Of a stretch of DNA of 64,000 nt, positions 55,326-64,000 are shown in pieces. The position numbers and the translations under genes are program-made. Each line of letters begins with the position of its first letter. The first letter of the stretch is position 1. Location: assembly GCF_022321485.1 (NCBI RefSeq), contig NZ_JAKOGG010000008.1, positions 100,801-164,800 on the forward strand, in the 5' to 3' direction. The stretch comes from Shewanella electrica (lineage in GTDB: Bacteria; Pseudomonadota; Gammaproteobacteria; Enterobacterales; Shewanellaceae). The notes under the pieces were generated by a model. It ran no database searches. It worked only from the letters and a program-made list of their open reading frames with translations, and had not been told where the DNA came from.

Positions 55326-57512
55326 ATGCGCTATCATCTTCTCCCTCTGAGTGCAGCGATTGCTGCCGTGTTGTACCCACTGGCTGCTACGGCCGATCAA
55401 ACCAATAACGATAACGACCAGATCGAAAAAATTACTGTCACTGGCAAGTACAGTGTCAGCAAAACGATTGATACCGCGACAGGGTTAGGTTTGACCCTGC
55501 GCGAAACGCCGCAGTCGGTGTCGATTTTGACCGCTGAGCGTATTCAAGATCAGGCATTAAATACCGTGGTTGACGTGGTCAATAACGCTGTCGGTTTGTC
55601 ATCTACCAAAGTTGACAACGTGCGTAACGGTTTTACTGCTCGTGGCTTTGCGGTACAAAACTATCAAATCGACGGGGTGCCGTTGTCATGGAGCTTAGGC
55701 GGTGACGCTGGCGAAACCGTATCAGACGTCTCTTTATATGAACGCGTAGAAGTGGTCCGTGGCGCTACCGGTCTATTGACTGGCGCGGGCGATCCATCCG
55801 CCTCGATTAACTTAGTGCGTAAACACGCGGATGCCACCGAACTTACTGGCTCTATTCAGTTGGATGCTGGCAGTTGGGCCAAAAAACAAGTAACCGCTGA
55901 TGTCGGCAGTAAGCTTAATAGCGATGGTACGGTACGCGGTCGCTTAGTGGCTAAGTATGTGGATAACAACTCGTTCCAAAACTATTACGAAGACCATAAA
56001 ACCATTCTTTATGGTGTGGTCGATACCGACATTACCAATAGCACGCTGCTGCGCGTGGGTATGGTGTATAACAACAACGACCCTCATGGCGCGATGTGGG
56101 GTGGTTTGCCAGCCGTATTTGCCGATGGCAGTGCCGCTGATTGGGACGTATCTACAACGACTGGTGCGGATTGGACCCGTTGGGAATCTACCAACAAAAA
56201 TTACTTTGCCAACTTGAACCATATGTTCAGCAACGGTTGGCAGTTGGTGGCCAACTACAACCGTATGGAATATGAAACTCAATCACGCCTGATTTATATG
56301 TCTGGCGTTTTTAACGCCGCTACTGGCACCTATACAGCATTAGATGCGGAAACAGGAGCTGGCCTGGTGGGGCAACGTTATAACGCTCATGCTGAGAATA
56401 ATTCCAATAACTTCGACCTGCAGTTGAAAGGTGACTACGAGCTGTTCTCTCGCAGCCATGAATTCGTCATGGGTGCGTTGTACAGTAAACAAAAAATGTA
56501 CACGGACACTTATAACCCTAATCCAATCGTTGGTGGGACGGCATACGATGCTAACCCTGTGACGAATTTCTACGACTGGCAACACGGTAATACCTTCGGC
56601 GAACCTGAATGGGACACTACCGCGGCTCGTAACCAAGAATTGGAAACTGAGCAGAAAGGCTTCTACGCCGCTACGCGTTTAGCTATTACTGACGAGTTGA
56701 AAGTGATCGCCGGTGGTCGTATCTCGAGTTGGAATCGTGAAGGTATTAACTGGGGGAATGCAACTTTCGGTAATAATGGTGAGTTTGTACCTTATTTGGG
56801 TGCCTTGTATGACCTGAATGAGCAGCACCGTATTTATGCAAGTTATACCGAGATCTTTAACCCGCAAAATGCTCGTACTGCTGATGGTAGCTTTATCGAC
56901 CCATTGGAAGGTAAAGCCTACGAACTGGGTTTGAAGAGTTCATTCTTTGATGATCGTCTACATACCACCGTGGCAGTGTTCAAGATCGACCAAGATAACC
57001 TAGCGGTTAGCGATCCTAATTTCGAGCCTACACCGGACCAGCTGTCTGCTTCTATAGGAGCAAAAGGTACAGAAAGTGAAGGCTTTGAGTTTGAAGTTGT
57101 CGGACAACCTATTGATGGTTGGAACGTTACTGCGGGCTATTCACAGTTTAAAGCGGAAAATGCTGACGGCGAGCGCGTACAAACTGATACACCGCGTAAG
57201 CAACTGAAACTGTTCACGACCTATCAGTTCCAAGAGGTGCTGCCTGAACTGACCGTTGGTGGCGGTATCAATTGGCAAAGTGAAGCATATTCTGAAAGTG
57301 CCACAACGCGTATTGAGCAAGGTGCTTATTCATTGGTGAACTTGATGGCGCGATATGACATCAACGACAGCATGGATATTCAAGTGAACGTAGAAAACCT
57401 GTTTGATAAGAAGTATTACGCCTACATGACCTCTAATGCGCTTTATGGCTACAACTTCTACCACTACGGCACACCACGTAACTTTACGGTGAGCTTTAAA
57501 TATCGCTTCTAA
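55326..57512 (+). CDS. TonB-dependent siderophore receptor (FpvA/FhuE-like)
   Basis: This 728-residue outer-membrane receptor has a signal peptide (cut near ATA), an early ITVTGKY segment, a plug (LRETPQSVSILTAERI, NGFTARGFAVQNYQIDG, ERVEVVRGATGLLTGAG) and a barrel ending in KYRF. The NLVRKHA segment after the plug is typical of the FhuE/FpvA group of hydroxamate or mixed siderophore receptors. It is likely Fur-regulated. A LysR gene follows. Confidence 0.92.
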   Translation: MRYHLLPLSAAIAAVLYPLAATADQTNNDNDQIEKITVTGKYSVSKTIDTATGLGLTLRETPQSVSILTAERIQDQALNTVVDVVNNAVGLSSTKVDNVRNGFTARGFAVQNYQIDGVPLSWSLGGDAGETVSDVSLYERVEVVRGATGLLTGAGDPSASINLVRKHADATELTGSIQLDAGSWAKKQVTADVGSKLNSDGTVRGRLVAKYVDNNSFQNYYEDHKTILYGVVDTDITNSTLLRVGMVYNNNDPHGAMWGGLPAVFADGSAADWDVSTTTGADWTRWESTNKNYFANLNHMFSNGWQLVANYNRMEYETQSRLIYMSGVFNAATGTYTALDAETGAGLVGQRYNAHAENNSNNFDLQLKGDYELFSRSHEFVMGALYSKQKMYTDTYNPNPIVGGTAYDANPVTNFYDWQHGNTFGEPEWDTTAARNQELETEQKGFYAATRLAITDELKVIAGGRISSWNREGINWGNATFGNNGEFVPYLGALYDLNEQHRIYASYTEIFNPQNARTADGSFIDPLEGKAYELGLKSSFFDDRLHTTVAVFKIDQDNLAVSDPNFEPTPDQLSASIGAKGTESEGFEFEVVGQPIDGWNVTAGYSQFKAENADGERVQTDTPRKQLKLFTTYQFQEVLPELTVGGGINWQSEAYSESATTRIEQGAYSLVNLMARYDINDSMDIQVNVENLFDKKYYAYMTSNALYGYNFYHYGTPRNFTVSFKYRF

Positions 57513-57628
57513 TCGGTGATGAAGGCGGTGGCGGCGGTAATGCTGTCACCGCACCTTAACAGAAGCATATGACGGTGAGTGATGTGAGGTGATAAGACGT
57601 TGGTGGTGCTGGCGGAAGTAATAACACC

Positions 57629-58540
57629 ATGAATAAACTATTGCGTTCAATGCGTGTGTACACGGCCACGGTTAATCTCGGCTCAATGAAAGCGGCGGCC
57701 GAGCAGCTTAACATGAGTACCTCGGCGGTCAGCCAGCAGATCCAAAAAATGGAGCAGCGGGCAGGCGTGGCGTTGCTTATCCGTAGTACGCGTACACTCA
57801 CCCTCACCGATGTGGGGCAAGAGATCTATGACAACTGCTGCCGCATGCTTGCCTTGGCAGAGCAAACGGAAGCGCTACTCGACAACTACAAACATCAGCC
57901 CACTGGCGTACTTAAAATCTCGGCTCCTGCGGGATTTGGCAGCCAGATGTTGAGTGAGCCGATTCGGCGCTTACAGGCATCTTATCCCGATATTCATCTC
58001 GACCTTAGCTTGCAAGATACCGCTATCGATCCGGTGCGAGAAGGGATCGATATCGCTATTCAAATCGGTCCGTTAAAAGATTCATCCTTGTTTGCTCATC
58101 ATCTGGCGCGCTGGCGGGTTGTGTTGTGTGTGGCGCCCAACTATTTAGTGCAACATCGGCGGGTATTACCCAATCATCCCAGTCAGTTGGTTAATTGGCA
58201 GCGTATTGGTCACTCGTTGATAAAAAATAGCTACAACACGCTGTACCATCCACATCTGCAAGGGTTTGAACTCCCGCCGAGCCAGTTTGATGTCAACAAC
58301 ATGCAATCGTTGCAGTGTTTTGTGGCAGATGGTCTCGGTTATGGCGCTTTACCTGAGCCAGATGTCATCAACCTATTACGGCAAGGGCAATTATTGCGGG
58401 TATTACCAGATTGGCAGTTGCAAGAATGTAATGCCTATGCGTTAACCCGCACCAAAGTGATGCCGCCGAAAGTTCGCGAAGCGTTGCATATTCTTCAATC
58501 CTGTTTCGCTCGATATGCGCAACTCCTGCCCACTGAGTGA
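57629..58540 (+). CDS. LysR-family regulator
   Basis: This 303-residue LysR protein has the helix-turn-helix GSMKAAAEQLNMSTSAVSQQ and a CrgA-like effector domain. It lies 116 bases after the TonB receptor on the same strand. Targets unknown. Confidence 0.88.
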   Translation: MNKLLRSMRVYTATVNLGSMKAAAEQLNMSTSAVSQQIQKMEQRAGVALLIRSTRTLTLTDVGQEIYDNCCRMLALAEQTEALLDNYKHQPTGVLKISAPAGFGSQMLSEPIRRLQASYPDIHLDLSLQDTAIDPVREGIDIAIQIGPLKDSSLFAHHLARWRVVLCVAPNYLVQHRRVLPNHPSQLVNWQRIGHSLIKNSYNTLYHPHLQGFELPPSQFDVNNMQSLQCFVADGLGYGALPEPDVINLLRQGQLLRVLPDWQLQECNAYALTRTKVMPPKVREALHILQSCFARYAQLLPTE

Positions 58541-58653
58541 CTTCCCTCGCTAAACCAAACTGATCACTGCATGTGGATGTTGCTGCTGTGCTTAAAGACG
58601 ACCGCGCTGCGTGCATAAGGCATTTCAGTCGCTACGCGGCAGCTCAGCGTGGC

Positions 58654-58848
58654 TTATTCTGCGCTTGGTTGTTCCGTATCAAGACGTTTTACCGTGCTCG
58701 CACTGCGCGCCGCATCCGCGAAACGTTGTTTCAGCGATTGCGCCAGTTGGTTATTACTCGGTGATGTGGTGGTTTTGGGACCGAAGAAGTGTTGCCAAGA
58801 CAGCCATATTGCATAGCCGAACAGCATATAAAACAGCAGGCGTTTCAT
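58654..58848 (-). CDS. Small membrane-anchored protein
   Basis: This 64-residue protein has one N-terminal hydrophobic segment (LLFYMLFGYAIWLSW) and a polar, Ser/Ala/Arg-rich tail. The only ribosome-like AGGA lies 12 bases before the ATG. Family unknown; size and composition make it plausible. Confidence 0.45.
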   Translation of the reverse strand: MKRLLFYMLFGYAIWLSWQHFFGPKTTTSPSNNQLAQSLKQRFADAARSASTVKRLDTEQPSAE

Positions 58849-58995
58849 GAGGTTTTGTCATCCTTAACAAATAATAACGCTGGTTTTTTCAACAGCGCGG
58901 CGCATCTTCTCGCAAAATTATGCCATTGGCAAGAGTAAAGGTTTAATGATGCCCTGTGCTTAAGTATGCTGGAGCGCTAATGAGTGGGAGAGACT

Positions 58996-59892
58996 ATGAA
59001 TAACACCGCGTTGGTACTCGAAGGCGGCGGGCTACGGGCAATGTATACCGCCGGGGTTTTGGATGCCTTTTTGGCAGCCGAGCTGTATTTTCCCTATGTG
59101 GTTGGCGTATCTGCTGGCGCTATCTATCCCGCTTCTTACCTGTCGCGTCAGTCGGGCCGTAACCTGACGATTCAGCAGCGTTATCTCGGTGATAAACGTT
59201 ACATGGGCTGGCGTCATTGGCTGAAAAACGGCAACTACGTCAATGTTGATTTTACCTACCGCCGCATGGCGAACGAATTAGTGCCGTTTGATTTCAGTGC
59301 ATTTATGGCGAACGATGCCGAGTTCAAAATCGGTGCCTTTAACTGCCACAGCGGTAATACCGACTTTTTTACCAAAGCAGATTGCGCCGAGCCGCAGCGT
59401 TTGCTGGATGTGCTGATTGCATCATCCAGCTTGCCGTTTGTATCGCCGCCGGTGGATATTAATGGTCAAACGTATCTTGATGGCGGTATCGCCGCACCGA
59501 TCCCACTAGCGCAGGCGCGGCGCGATGGTTATCAACAGCAATTGGTGATTTTGACTCAAGATGCGGACTACCGAAAATCCGCCTTCAAACCTGCGTGGTT
59601 AGCTAAACGGGCGTATCGCCGTTATCCCAAAGTGGCCGAGGCGTTGCTGCAACGTCATCAAGTGTATAACCAAGGTTTGTTAGATTTGTCGGCGCAAGTT
59701 GCCGCGGGCAACACCTTAGTGATCCAGCCACAACAGCCGCTGGGGTTAGATCGGCTCGAACGCCGCTTTGATAAAGTGGCCGCCGTCTATCAACTCGGCT
59801 TGGCCGATGGTCAAAAAGCGCTGCCGCAAGTGCGCGCGTTCATAGATTGTGCTGCATTCAGCAAACCGCAAGATAAGGTTGTGGTTAAATAA
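58996..59892 (+). CDS. Patatin-like phospholipase
   Basis: This 298-residue protein has the oxyanion motif EGGGLRAMYTAG, the nucleophile Ser39 in GVSAG, and the DGG motif of the Ser-Asp dyad (YLDGGIAAPIPL). It resembles YjjU-type patatins. ATG 58996 has GGGAGAG. It would hydrolyse acyl lipids. Confidence 0.92.
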   Translation: MNNTALVLEGGGLRAMYTAGVLDAFLAAELYFPYVVGVSAGAIYPASYLSRQSGRNLTIQQRYLGDKRYMGWRHWLKNGNYVNVDFTYRRMANELVPFDFSAFMANDAEFKIGAFNCHSGNTDFFTKADCAEPQRLLDVLIASSSLPFVSPPVDINGQTYLDGGIAAPIPLAQARRDGYQQQLVILTQDADYRKSAFKPAWLAKRAYRRYPKVAEALLQRHQVYNQGLLDLSAQVAAGNTLVIQPQQPLGLDRLERRFDKVAAVYQLGLADGQKALPQVRAFIDCAAFSKPQDKVVVK

Positions 59893-59930
59893 ACAAGTTT
59901 AGGTACAACAACCCGCGCGCTGGAGTCGCT

Positions 59931-60788
59931 ATGGCGAATATCATGCTGATTGCCAATCTTAATTGCGATCGAATTTTACAACTTAACAAATCGTTGCAAA
60001 TCGGCGGTCGTTATCATTATGACGATGGTGGTCGGCGTTTAGGTGGCGGTGGTGCCAATACCGGCATTGGCTTGGAATGGGCGGGCCACTGCGTGGCATT
60101 AGTTAGCCAAGTGGGGCGTGACGAACTGGGCGATTGGTTGTTAGCCCAAGCCAGCGTTAACGGTTTGGATTGCCGCCGCGTGTCGCGTCATCACGGTCAA
60201 ACCTGCGAAATCATGTTGTTGATGACCCCCGATGGCGAACGCACCATTATTCGGCCGCAGCGGCCAGTGTTCCAACTGGGCACACCGCCAGATTGGCGCG
60301 ACTGGCACGCCGTGTACCTCAACTCCTCGGCCGAAGGTGCCGCCAGTTGGAGTAAATCCGCACTGGCGCATACGCTGGTGGTTGCTCAGCTAGCGAAAGA
60401 CGAACGGCCACGGCCGTGCCATATTCTGTTGTCATCACTGTCGGATATGCAGGAACGTACTGAACTCAGTATGTGGGACTACGGCCGCAGTATCGCCGGT
60501 GACTCGCTGCAGTATTTTATTATCACTGAAGGTGAACAAGGCGCGCGGTTATATCATGCGGCTGGCGAGCTGCATATTGATGCGAAACCGGCCAAACTGG
60601 TGGATAGTACTGGCGCCGGGGATGTTTATGCTGCTGGCTTGATCCACGGTTTAGTGTCGGGGTTAACCATCGAGCAAGCGATGCAAGAGGCGGCCACCTG
60701 GGGCGCATTTGCGGTGGCCTCGGAAGCCTCGATTCCGAGCGACAACCTGCGCGACTATTTGCAGGGCAATGAGACCGGTGGCATTTAA
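59931..60788 (+). CDS. PfkB-family carbohydrate kinase
   Basis: This 285-residue ribokinase-type enzyme has the N-terminal GGGGANTGIGLEWAG and the C-terminal STGAGDVYAAG with catalytic Asp231. Substrate is a sugar or nucleoside, not identifiable. It starts 38 bases after the patatin gene and is probably in the same transcript. Confidence 0.9.
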   Translation: MANIMLIANLNCDRILQLNKSLQIGGRYHYDDGGRRLGGGGANTGIGLEWAGHCVALVSQVGRDELGDWLLAQASVNGLDCRRVSRHHGQTCEIMLLMTPDGERTIIRPQRPVFQLGTPPDWRDWHAVYLNSSAEGAASWSKSALAHTLVVAQLAKDERPRPCHILLSSLSDMQERTELSMWDYGRSIAGDSLQYFIITEGEQGARLYHAAGELHIDAKPAKLVDSTGAGDVYAAGLIHGLVSGLTIEQAMQEAATWGAFAVASEASIPSDNLRDYLQGNETGGI

Positions 60789-60819
60789 GCGCCTGTTTTT
60801 ATTCGCTCACTCGGCGCAA

Positions 60820-60875
60820 TTGTCATCAAAACCCTAAATTACCGTCATGTCGCTGTCATCTCAGCTACCTAATAT
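60820..60875 (+). promoter_or_regulatory. PhoB-box array with -10 element
   Basis: TTGTCAT (60820), CCGTCAT (60842) and CTGTCAT (60853) are spaced 22 and 11 bases apart, the phase of Pho boxes; the unit at 60831 is degenerate. Ten bases after the last heptamer comes TAATAT (60870-60875), the spacing found in PhoB-activated promoters such as pstS. It points into a short non-coding stretch. Confidence 0.65.
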
Positions 60876-60881
60876 GTGCTC

Positions 60882-60978
60882 CGAGCCGATGGGAACCATG
60901 GCTTTATGTTTGTTTGACTCTCCCTTTCGTAGCATTGATTGTTTCTAAGCGCCTCGCCTTTGTGCGAGGTTTTTTTTG
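60882..60978 (+). ncRNA. Candidate phosphate-regulated small RNA
   Basis: A transcript starting about seven bases after the -10 box would be about 95 bases and end at the terminator at 60952-60978. A 19-codon frame from ATG 60889 (MGTMALCLFDSPFRSIDCF) lies inside but has no good ribosome site. Existence is inferred only. Confidence 0.4.
60952..60978 (+). terminator. Intrinsic terminator
   Basis: A 6-bp stem CCTCGC/GCGAGG is followed by eight T residues. Confidence 0.85.
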
Positions 60979-60993
60979 TCATTAGTTTGTCAT
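60976..60993 (+). promoter_or_regulatory. Second PhoB-like box
   Basis: Two TTGTCAT heptamers begin at 60976 and 60987, exactly 11 bases apart. No convincing -10 box is seen at the expected distance. A terminator follows at 61061. Confidence 0.45.
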
Positions 60994-61060
60994 CTGAGTG
61001 GTGCAAGTTCTTACAGGTACCGCAAGTACCTTTGTTCATTGACTGACAACTTTCCTAATT

Positions 61061-61091
61061 ACCCCGCATGCCGTAGCTGCGGGGTTTTTTG
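61061..61091 (+). terminator. Intrinsic terminator
   Basis: An 8-bp stem ACCCCGCA/TGCGGGGT is followed by TTTTTTG-type U-tract. It lies about 110 bases before the MOSC gene. Confidence 0.85.
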
Positions 61092-61198
61092 TTACCGCCG
61101 TCCGTCCATTTGTCGCCATCGTCAAGCTATGGCAAAGTAATGCGCTTAATTCATACATGCCACATCGTGGTTTATGGCAGCTAACAGGACGTCATCTC

Positions 61199-61903
61199 AT
61201 GCCAATCGCTTTATCAGGTTTGTATATTGGTACAGGCTGCGACCTCACCGAGCAGGTGCGGAGCAGTATTAGCAGCAAAGTGGCGGTGCCCAGCTTACAG
61301 GTCGGGCGGCATAGCGTTGCACAAGATGGACCGGTGGACCTGAAAAATCACGGCGGTGATGATCGCGTACTGCACCATTTCCCGCAGGAGCATTACGCCT
61401 TTTATCAACAGCAAGGGTTGATGAGTGCCGAGCGACAAGCGCCCGCGCTGGGGGAGAATATCTCCACGGTGGGGCTGTTAGAGCAAGATGTGTGTATTGG
61501 CGATGAGATTGCGATTGGCGCAGTTTTGTTGCAAATTAGTTTACCGCGATCGCCTTGTTTTAAAACCAATTTGCAGTTTAAACAGCGTGAATTTGCCCGT
61601 ACGATGCAAAATACCGCCCGCTGTGGCTGGTTGTATCGCGTGTTGGTGCCCGGCACGATTAACCAAACAGACAAGATCACCGTGGTTAAACGCCATAGTG
61701 ATATTAGCGTGGCCGAGGCAATGCGGCTCTATTTTGCTGAGCCATTTGATGCGGCTGCCTACGAAAAACTGCTTACTGCGCCAGGTTTAGGCGATGATTG
61801 GCAGCGTAAACTACAACAACGTTTAGCCACTGGCGTCGTCGAGAACTGGCATGGCCGACTCTATGGGGCTGACGCTTTTTATCAAGGATGGGACGAGAAG
61901 TGA
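61199..61903 (+). CDS. yiiM: MOSC-domain protein (YiiM-like)
   Basis: This 234-residue protein has the MOSC features VDLKNHGGDDRVLHHFP, LGENIST and SLPRSPCFKTNLQF with the conserved Cys, plus the C-terminal 3-alpha domain. YiiM relatives bind molybdenum cofactor and reduce N-hydroxylated bases. ATG 61199 has AGGA upstream. Its stop overlaps the next start (TGATG). Confidence 0.9.
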   Translation: MPIALSGLYIGTGCDLTEQVRSSISSKVAVPSLQVGRHSVAQDGPVDLKNHGGDDRVLHHFPQEHYAFYQQQGLMSAERQAPALGENISTVGLLEQDVCIGDEIAIGAVLLQISLPRSPCFKTNLQFKQREFARTMQNTARCGWLYRVLVPGTINQTDKITVVKRHSDISVAEAMRLYFAEPFDAAAYEKLLTAPGLGDDWQRKLQQRLATGVVENWHGRLYGADAFYQGWDEK

Positions 61904-62256
61904 TGGAGTTAAATACGGTAACAAAAGAAGAACGTGACATGGGGATTCTGGTGCATGTCGCCAGTTTTGCAGGGTATGTCATTCCCTTTGGCAATATTCT
62001 TGGGCCATTAATTGTTTATCTGATGAAACGTGATGAGTCTGAATTTGTGGCGGCATGTGGTAAAAACTGCCTGAATTTTCAAATCAGCTTAGCCATCTAT
62101 TTTATCATTAGTATCGTGCTGGCCTTTGTGCTGGTGGGCTTTTTGGTCATGGGACTTTTGGCGTTACTCAACCTGATTGTCACCGTGATTGCCGCCATTA
62201 AAGCCAGCGAAGGCACGGTGTATCACTACCCGCTCGCCATTCGCTTTCTCAAGTAA
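61903..62256 (+). CDS. DUF4870 membrane protein
   Basis: This 117-residue protein has three hydrophobic helices and the DUF4870 pattern (VHVASFAGYVIPFGNILGPL, FVAACGKNCLNFQIS). It is translationally coupled to yiiM. Function unknown. Confidence 0.88.
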   Translation: MELNTVTKEERDMGILVHVASFAGYVIPFGNILGPLIVYLMKRDESEFVAACGKNCLNFQISLAIYFIISIVLAFVLVGFLVMGLLALLNLIVTVIAAIKASEGTVYHYPLAIRFLK

Positions 62257-62262
62257 GCCTAG

Positions 62263-62352
62263 GGGCTGTTTGTGGAGAATAACTACACGGCACCTGCCTT
62301 GCCTAAATCACGCTCTGTCTGCTGAAAAACAATCAGCAAAGATAAACGGCCC
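62263..62352. mobile_element. MITE with GGGCTGTT ends, copy 3 (90 bp)
   Basis: This non-coding 90-bp element has ends GGGCTGTTT and GGGCCGTTT (inverted) and is flanked by CTAG at 62259-62262 and 62353-62356. It is the reverse-oriented relative of 51523-51616. Confidence 0.82.
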
Positions 62353-62356
62353 CTAG

Positions 62357-62619
62357 GGAAGGTGCGAATAAGTCCCGTGCGTGCTCTGCGTGAGCATACA
62401 GCTTTCAGATACAAGGCGCAGTTTGCCGCGAATGGTGAGCCCTTTGCAAAAACTGCAACGTAGCAGATGAAGCTGTAGGCCACGCCCTACGGGGATTTGT
62501 AAGCTCATGCATTTCTTCGTTAGCTAACTTTGCCATGCTCCAGCATGCCCGCAGTTAGCTGCCTTGAACTGCTATGGCTTACAAATCCAGAGCGTCGCGA
62601 AGACTTGTTCGCACCTTCC
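62357..62619. mobile_element. IS5-type MITE (263 bp)
   Basis: The ends GGAAGGTGCGAATAAGTC and GGAAGGTGCGAACAAGTC (inverted, one mismatch) match the IS5 terminal repeat, and the element is flanked by CTAG (62353-62356 and 62620-62623), the IS5 target duplication. There is no transposase frame, so it depends on an IS5 relative elsewhere. It abuts the neighbouring MITE. Confidence 0.9.
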
Positions 62620-62895
62620 CTAGTGCTTTGCCATATCCGCCAACGCCCGTTGGCGGTATTGCCATAGCGCAAATACACCAAATACAAAGGCTTGCAGATA
62701 GTCTTTAGCTTTCAACGGCATCAACGTATTAAACACCGAATAGAACATCAGCGTTTGCAGCAGGTGCATCATCACGGTCACACCCAACAGAATATTCAGC
62801 ACTAGCGAGATATTGCCGCCAAACGGTTGCACGATATTGTAAAACATCAGTAGCCACGCCAGCAGGGTAAGTAGTTTGCCTAAGTTAATCAGCAT
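62620..62895 (-). CDS. yhhL: DUF1145 membrane protein (YhhL-like)
   Basis: This 91-residue membrane protein has three hydrophobic helices and is the usual partner of rsmD, overlapping its end by 11 bases. Its stop codon TAG lies in the CTAG target duplication of the MITE, so its exact C-terminus may have been set by that insertion. Confidence 0.82.
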   Translation of the reverse strand: MLINLGKLLTLLAWLLMFYNIVQPFGGNISLVLNILLGVTVMMHLLQTLMFYSVFNTLMPLKAKDYLQAFVFGVFALWQYRQRALADMAKH

Positions 62896-63478
62896 CTTTG
62901 GTCTCTCGTTGCAGTTGATACAGGCGATAACACACTTGGCCCGCCACTTTCTCTTTCAGTTGTACCCAGTCGGCTGGCACGGGCAGCGCCCCTAACTCAC
63001 TCTCCACTTCGACGTAGATTAACGCCAGATCATTGAGCCAGCCGTTGCTACTGAGTAATTCAATGCTTTGAGTTGCCAAGCCTTTGCGAAATGGCGGGTC
63101 GAGAAATACCAAGTCAAACTGGCGATCCGCTGGCAGGCTTAGCGCCGCAATCACATCACGATTCAGCACCTCAGCGCGGTCACATTGCAACGTGGTTAAG
63201 TTTTGCTGTAGCTGTTTGGCCGCTGGCGTTTGTAGCTCATAAATACGGGCAAACTCGGCGTAACGTGACAACGCCTCTAACGCCAGCGCACCGCTACCGG
63301 CAAAACAATCGAGCACTTGGCTGCCAGCGATATCGCCACTGAGCCAATTAAACACGGTTTCGCGCACGCGGTCAGTGGTGGGACGCAGGCCTTCAAGATC
63401 GTGGATTGGCAAGCGCCGCGAGCGCCACTGCCCCGCAATAATTCTTACCTGACCACTGCCTGGTCGATTCTTGGACAT
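62885..63478 (-). CDS. rsmD: 16S rRNA (guanine966-N2)-methyltransferase
   Basis: This 197-residue SAM-dependent enzyme has RIIAGQWRSRRLPI at the start, the SAM motif DCFAGSGALALEAL and the catalytic DPPF (FLDPPFRKG). It methylates G966 of 16S rRNA. It is divergent from ftsY, the common gammaproteobacterial order. Confidence 0.95.
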   Translation of the reverse strand: MSKNRPGSGQVRIIAGQWRSRRLPIHDLEGLRPTTDRVRETVFNWLSGDIAGSQVLDCFAGSGALALEALSRYAEFARIYELQTPAAKQLQQNLTTLQCDRAEVLNRDVIAALSLPADRQFDLVFLDPPFRKGLATQSIELLSSNGWLNDLALIYVEVESELGALPVPADWVQLKEKVAGQVCYRLYQLQRETKDAD

Positions 63479-63734
63479 TTTGCCCCCGTGATTTTGCCTG
63501 AAGAAATAAAATGGTAGACTGTCTCGATTATTTTAACGCCGTCAAAATGCAGCAGTTTTTCACTGCCACGCCATGGCGGCAATGCGAGCGCCGCTATTCT
63601 ATAACAAACTCGCCGCATAAGGCGAAACGCAAAGCGGCCAATAGCACCAATACACAGGGCTAGCCGCCCTATTTAGCAGCCGCCACGCACGCGGTTGCCC
63701 GTTACCACCCATTACGATTGAGCATTGATAACGA

Positions 63735-64000
<266 letters not shown>

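Overview
The window looks like a chromosome segment from a Shewanella-type marine gammaproteobacterium. The pointers are tandem paralogous Tat-exported formate dehydrogenase operons with a small Tat companion gene, the divergent rsmD/ftsY pair, several Fur-linked TonB receptors, and E. coli-like housekeeping relatives (ybiX, cdh, yqfB, yiiM). All functional calls are from reading motifs; no database search was possible.

Layout. 1-7.0 kb: end of one formate dehydrogenase operon (fdhA' B C), then a complete second one (fdhX A B C), each closed by a strong terminator. 7.2-11.2 kb: a HemN-like radical SAM protein and a secreted GH2 glycosidase. 11.2-14.2 kb: a decayed Phd/ParE toxin-antitoxin pair, a short-chain dehydrogenase with a paired operator, and a second intact phd copy; this block is full of repeats. 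14.5-17.7 kb: a cold-shock gene, then five small co-oriented genes of immunity-protein style with no toxin beside them. 17.9-19.7 kb: a secreted lectin/pectate-lyase protein. 20.6-27.4 kb: TetR/NmrA pair, stress and detoxification enzymes (DJ-1-like, aldehyde dehydrogenase, Ohr), LysR, flavin reductase, DksA-like zinc finger. 27.6-32.9 kb: periplasmic binding protein plus chemoreceptor, then a GGDEF-EAL protein. 33-38 kb: M13 peptidase and small genes. 38.4-41.6 kb: AT-rich surface-glycan glycosyltransferases. 41.7-46.2 kb: small metabolic genes. 46.3-57.5 kb: iron acquisition (Fiu-like receptor with PiuC, PepSY reductase operon, FpvA/FhuE-like receptor), interrupted by an S1/P1 nuclease and cdh. 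57.6-64 kb: LysR, patatin, PfkB kinase, MOSC protein, DUF4870, DUF1145, rsmD and the start of ftsY.

The most interesting non-gene signals are: an in-phase array of PhoB-like heptamers with a well placed -10 box leading to a short transcript with its own terminator (60820-60978), followed by a second two-heptamer box and terminator; a near-perfect Fur box next to a 48-bp coding-length tandem repeat (54102-54318); two MITEs of different families inserted side by side and sharing one CTAG (62259-62623), with relatives at 37.5 and 51.5 kb; similar paired operators at two unlinked dehydrogenase loci (12.6 and 21.3 kb); and fragments of the immunity-like cluster flanking the GH2 gene.
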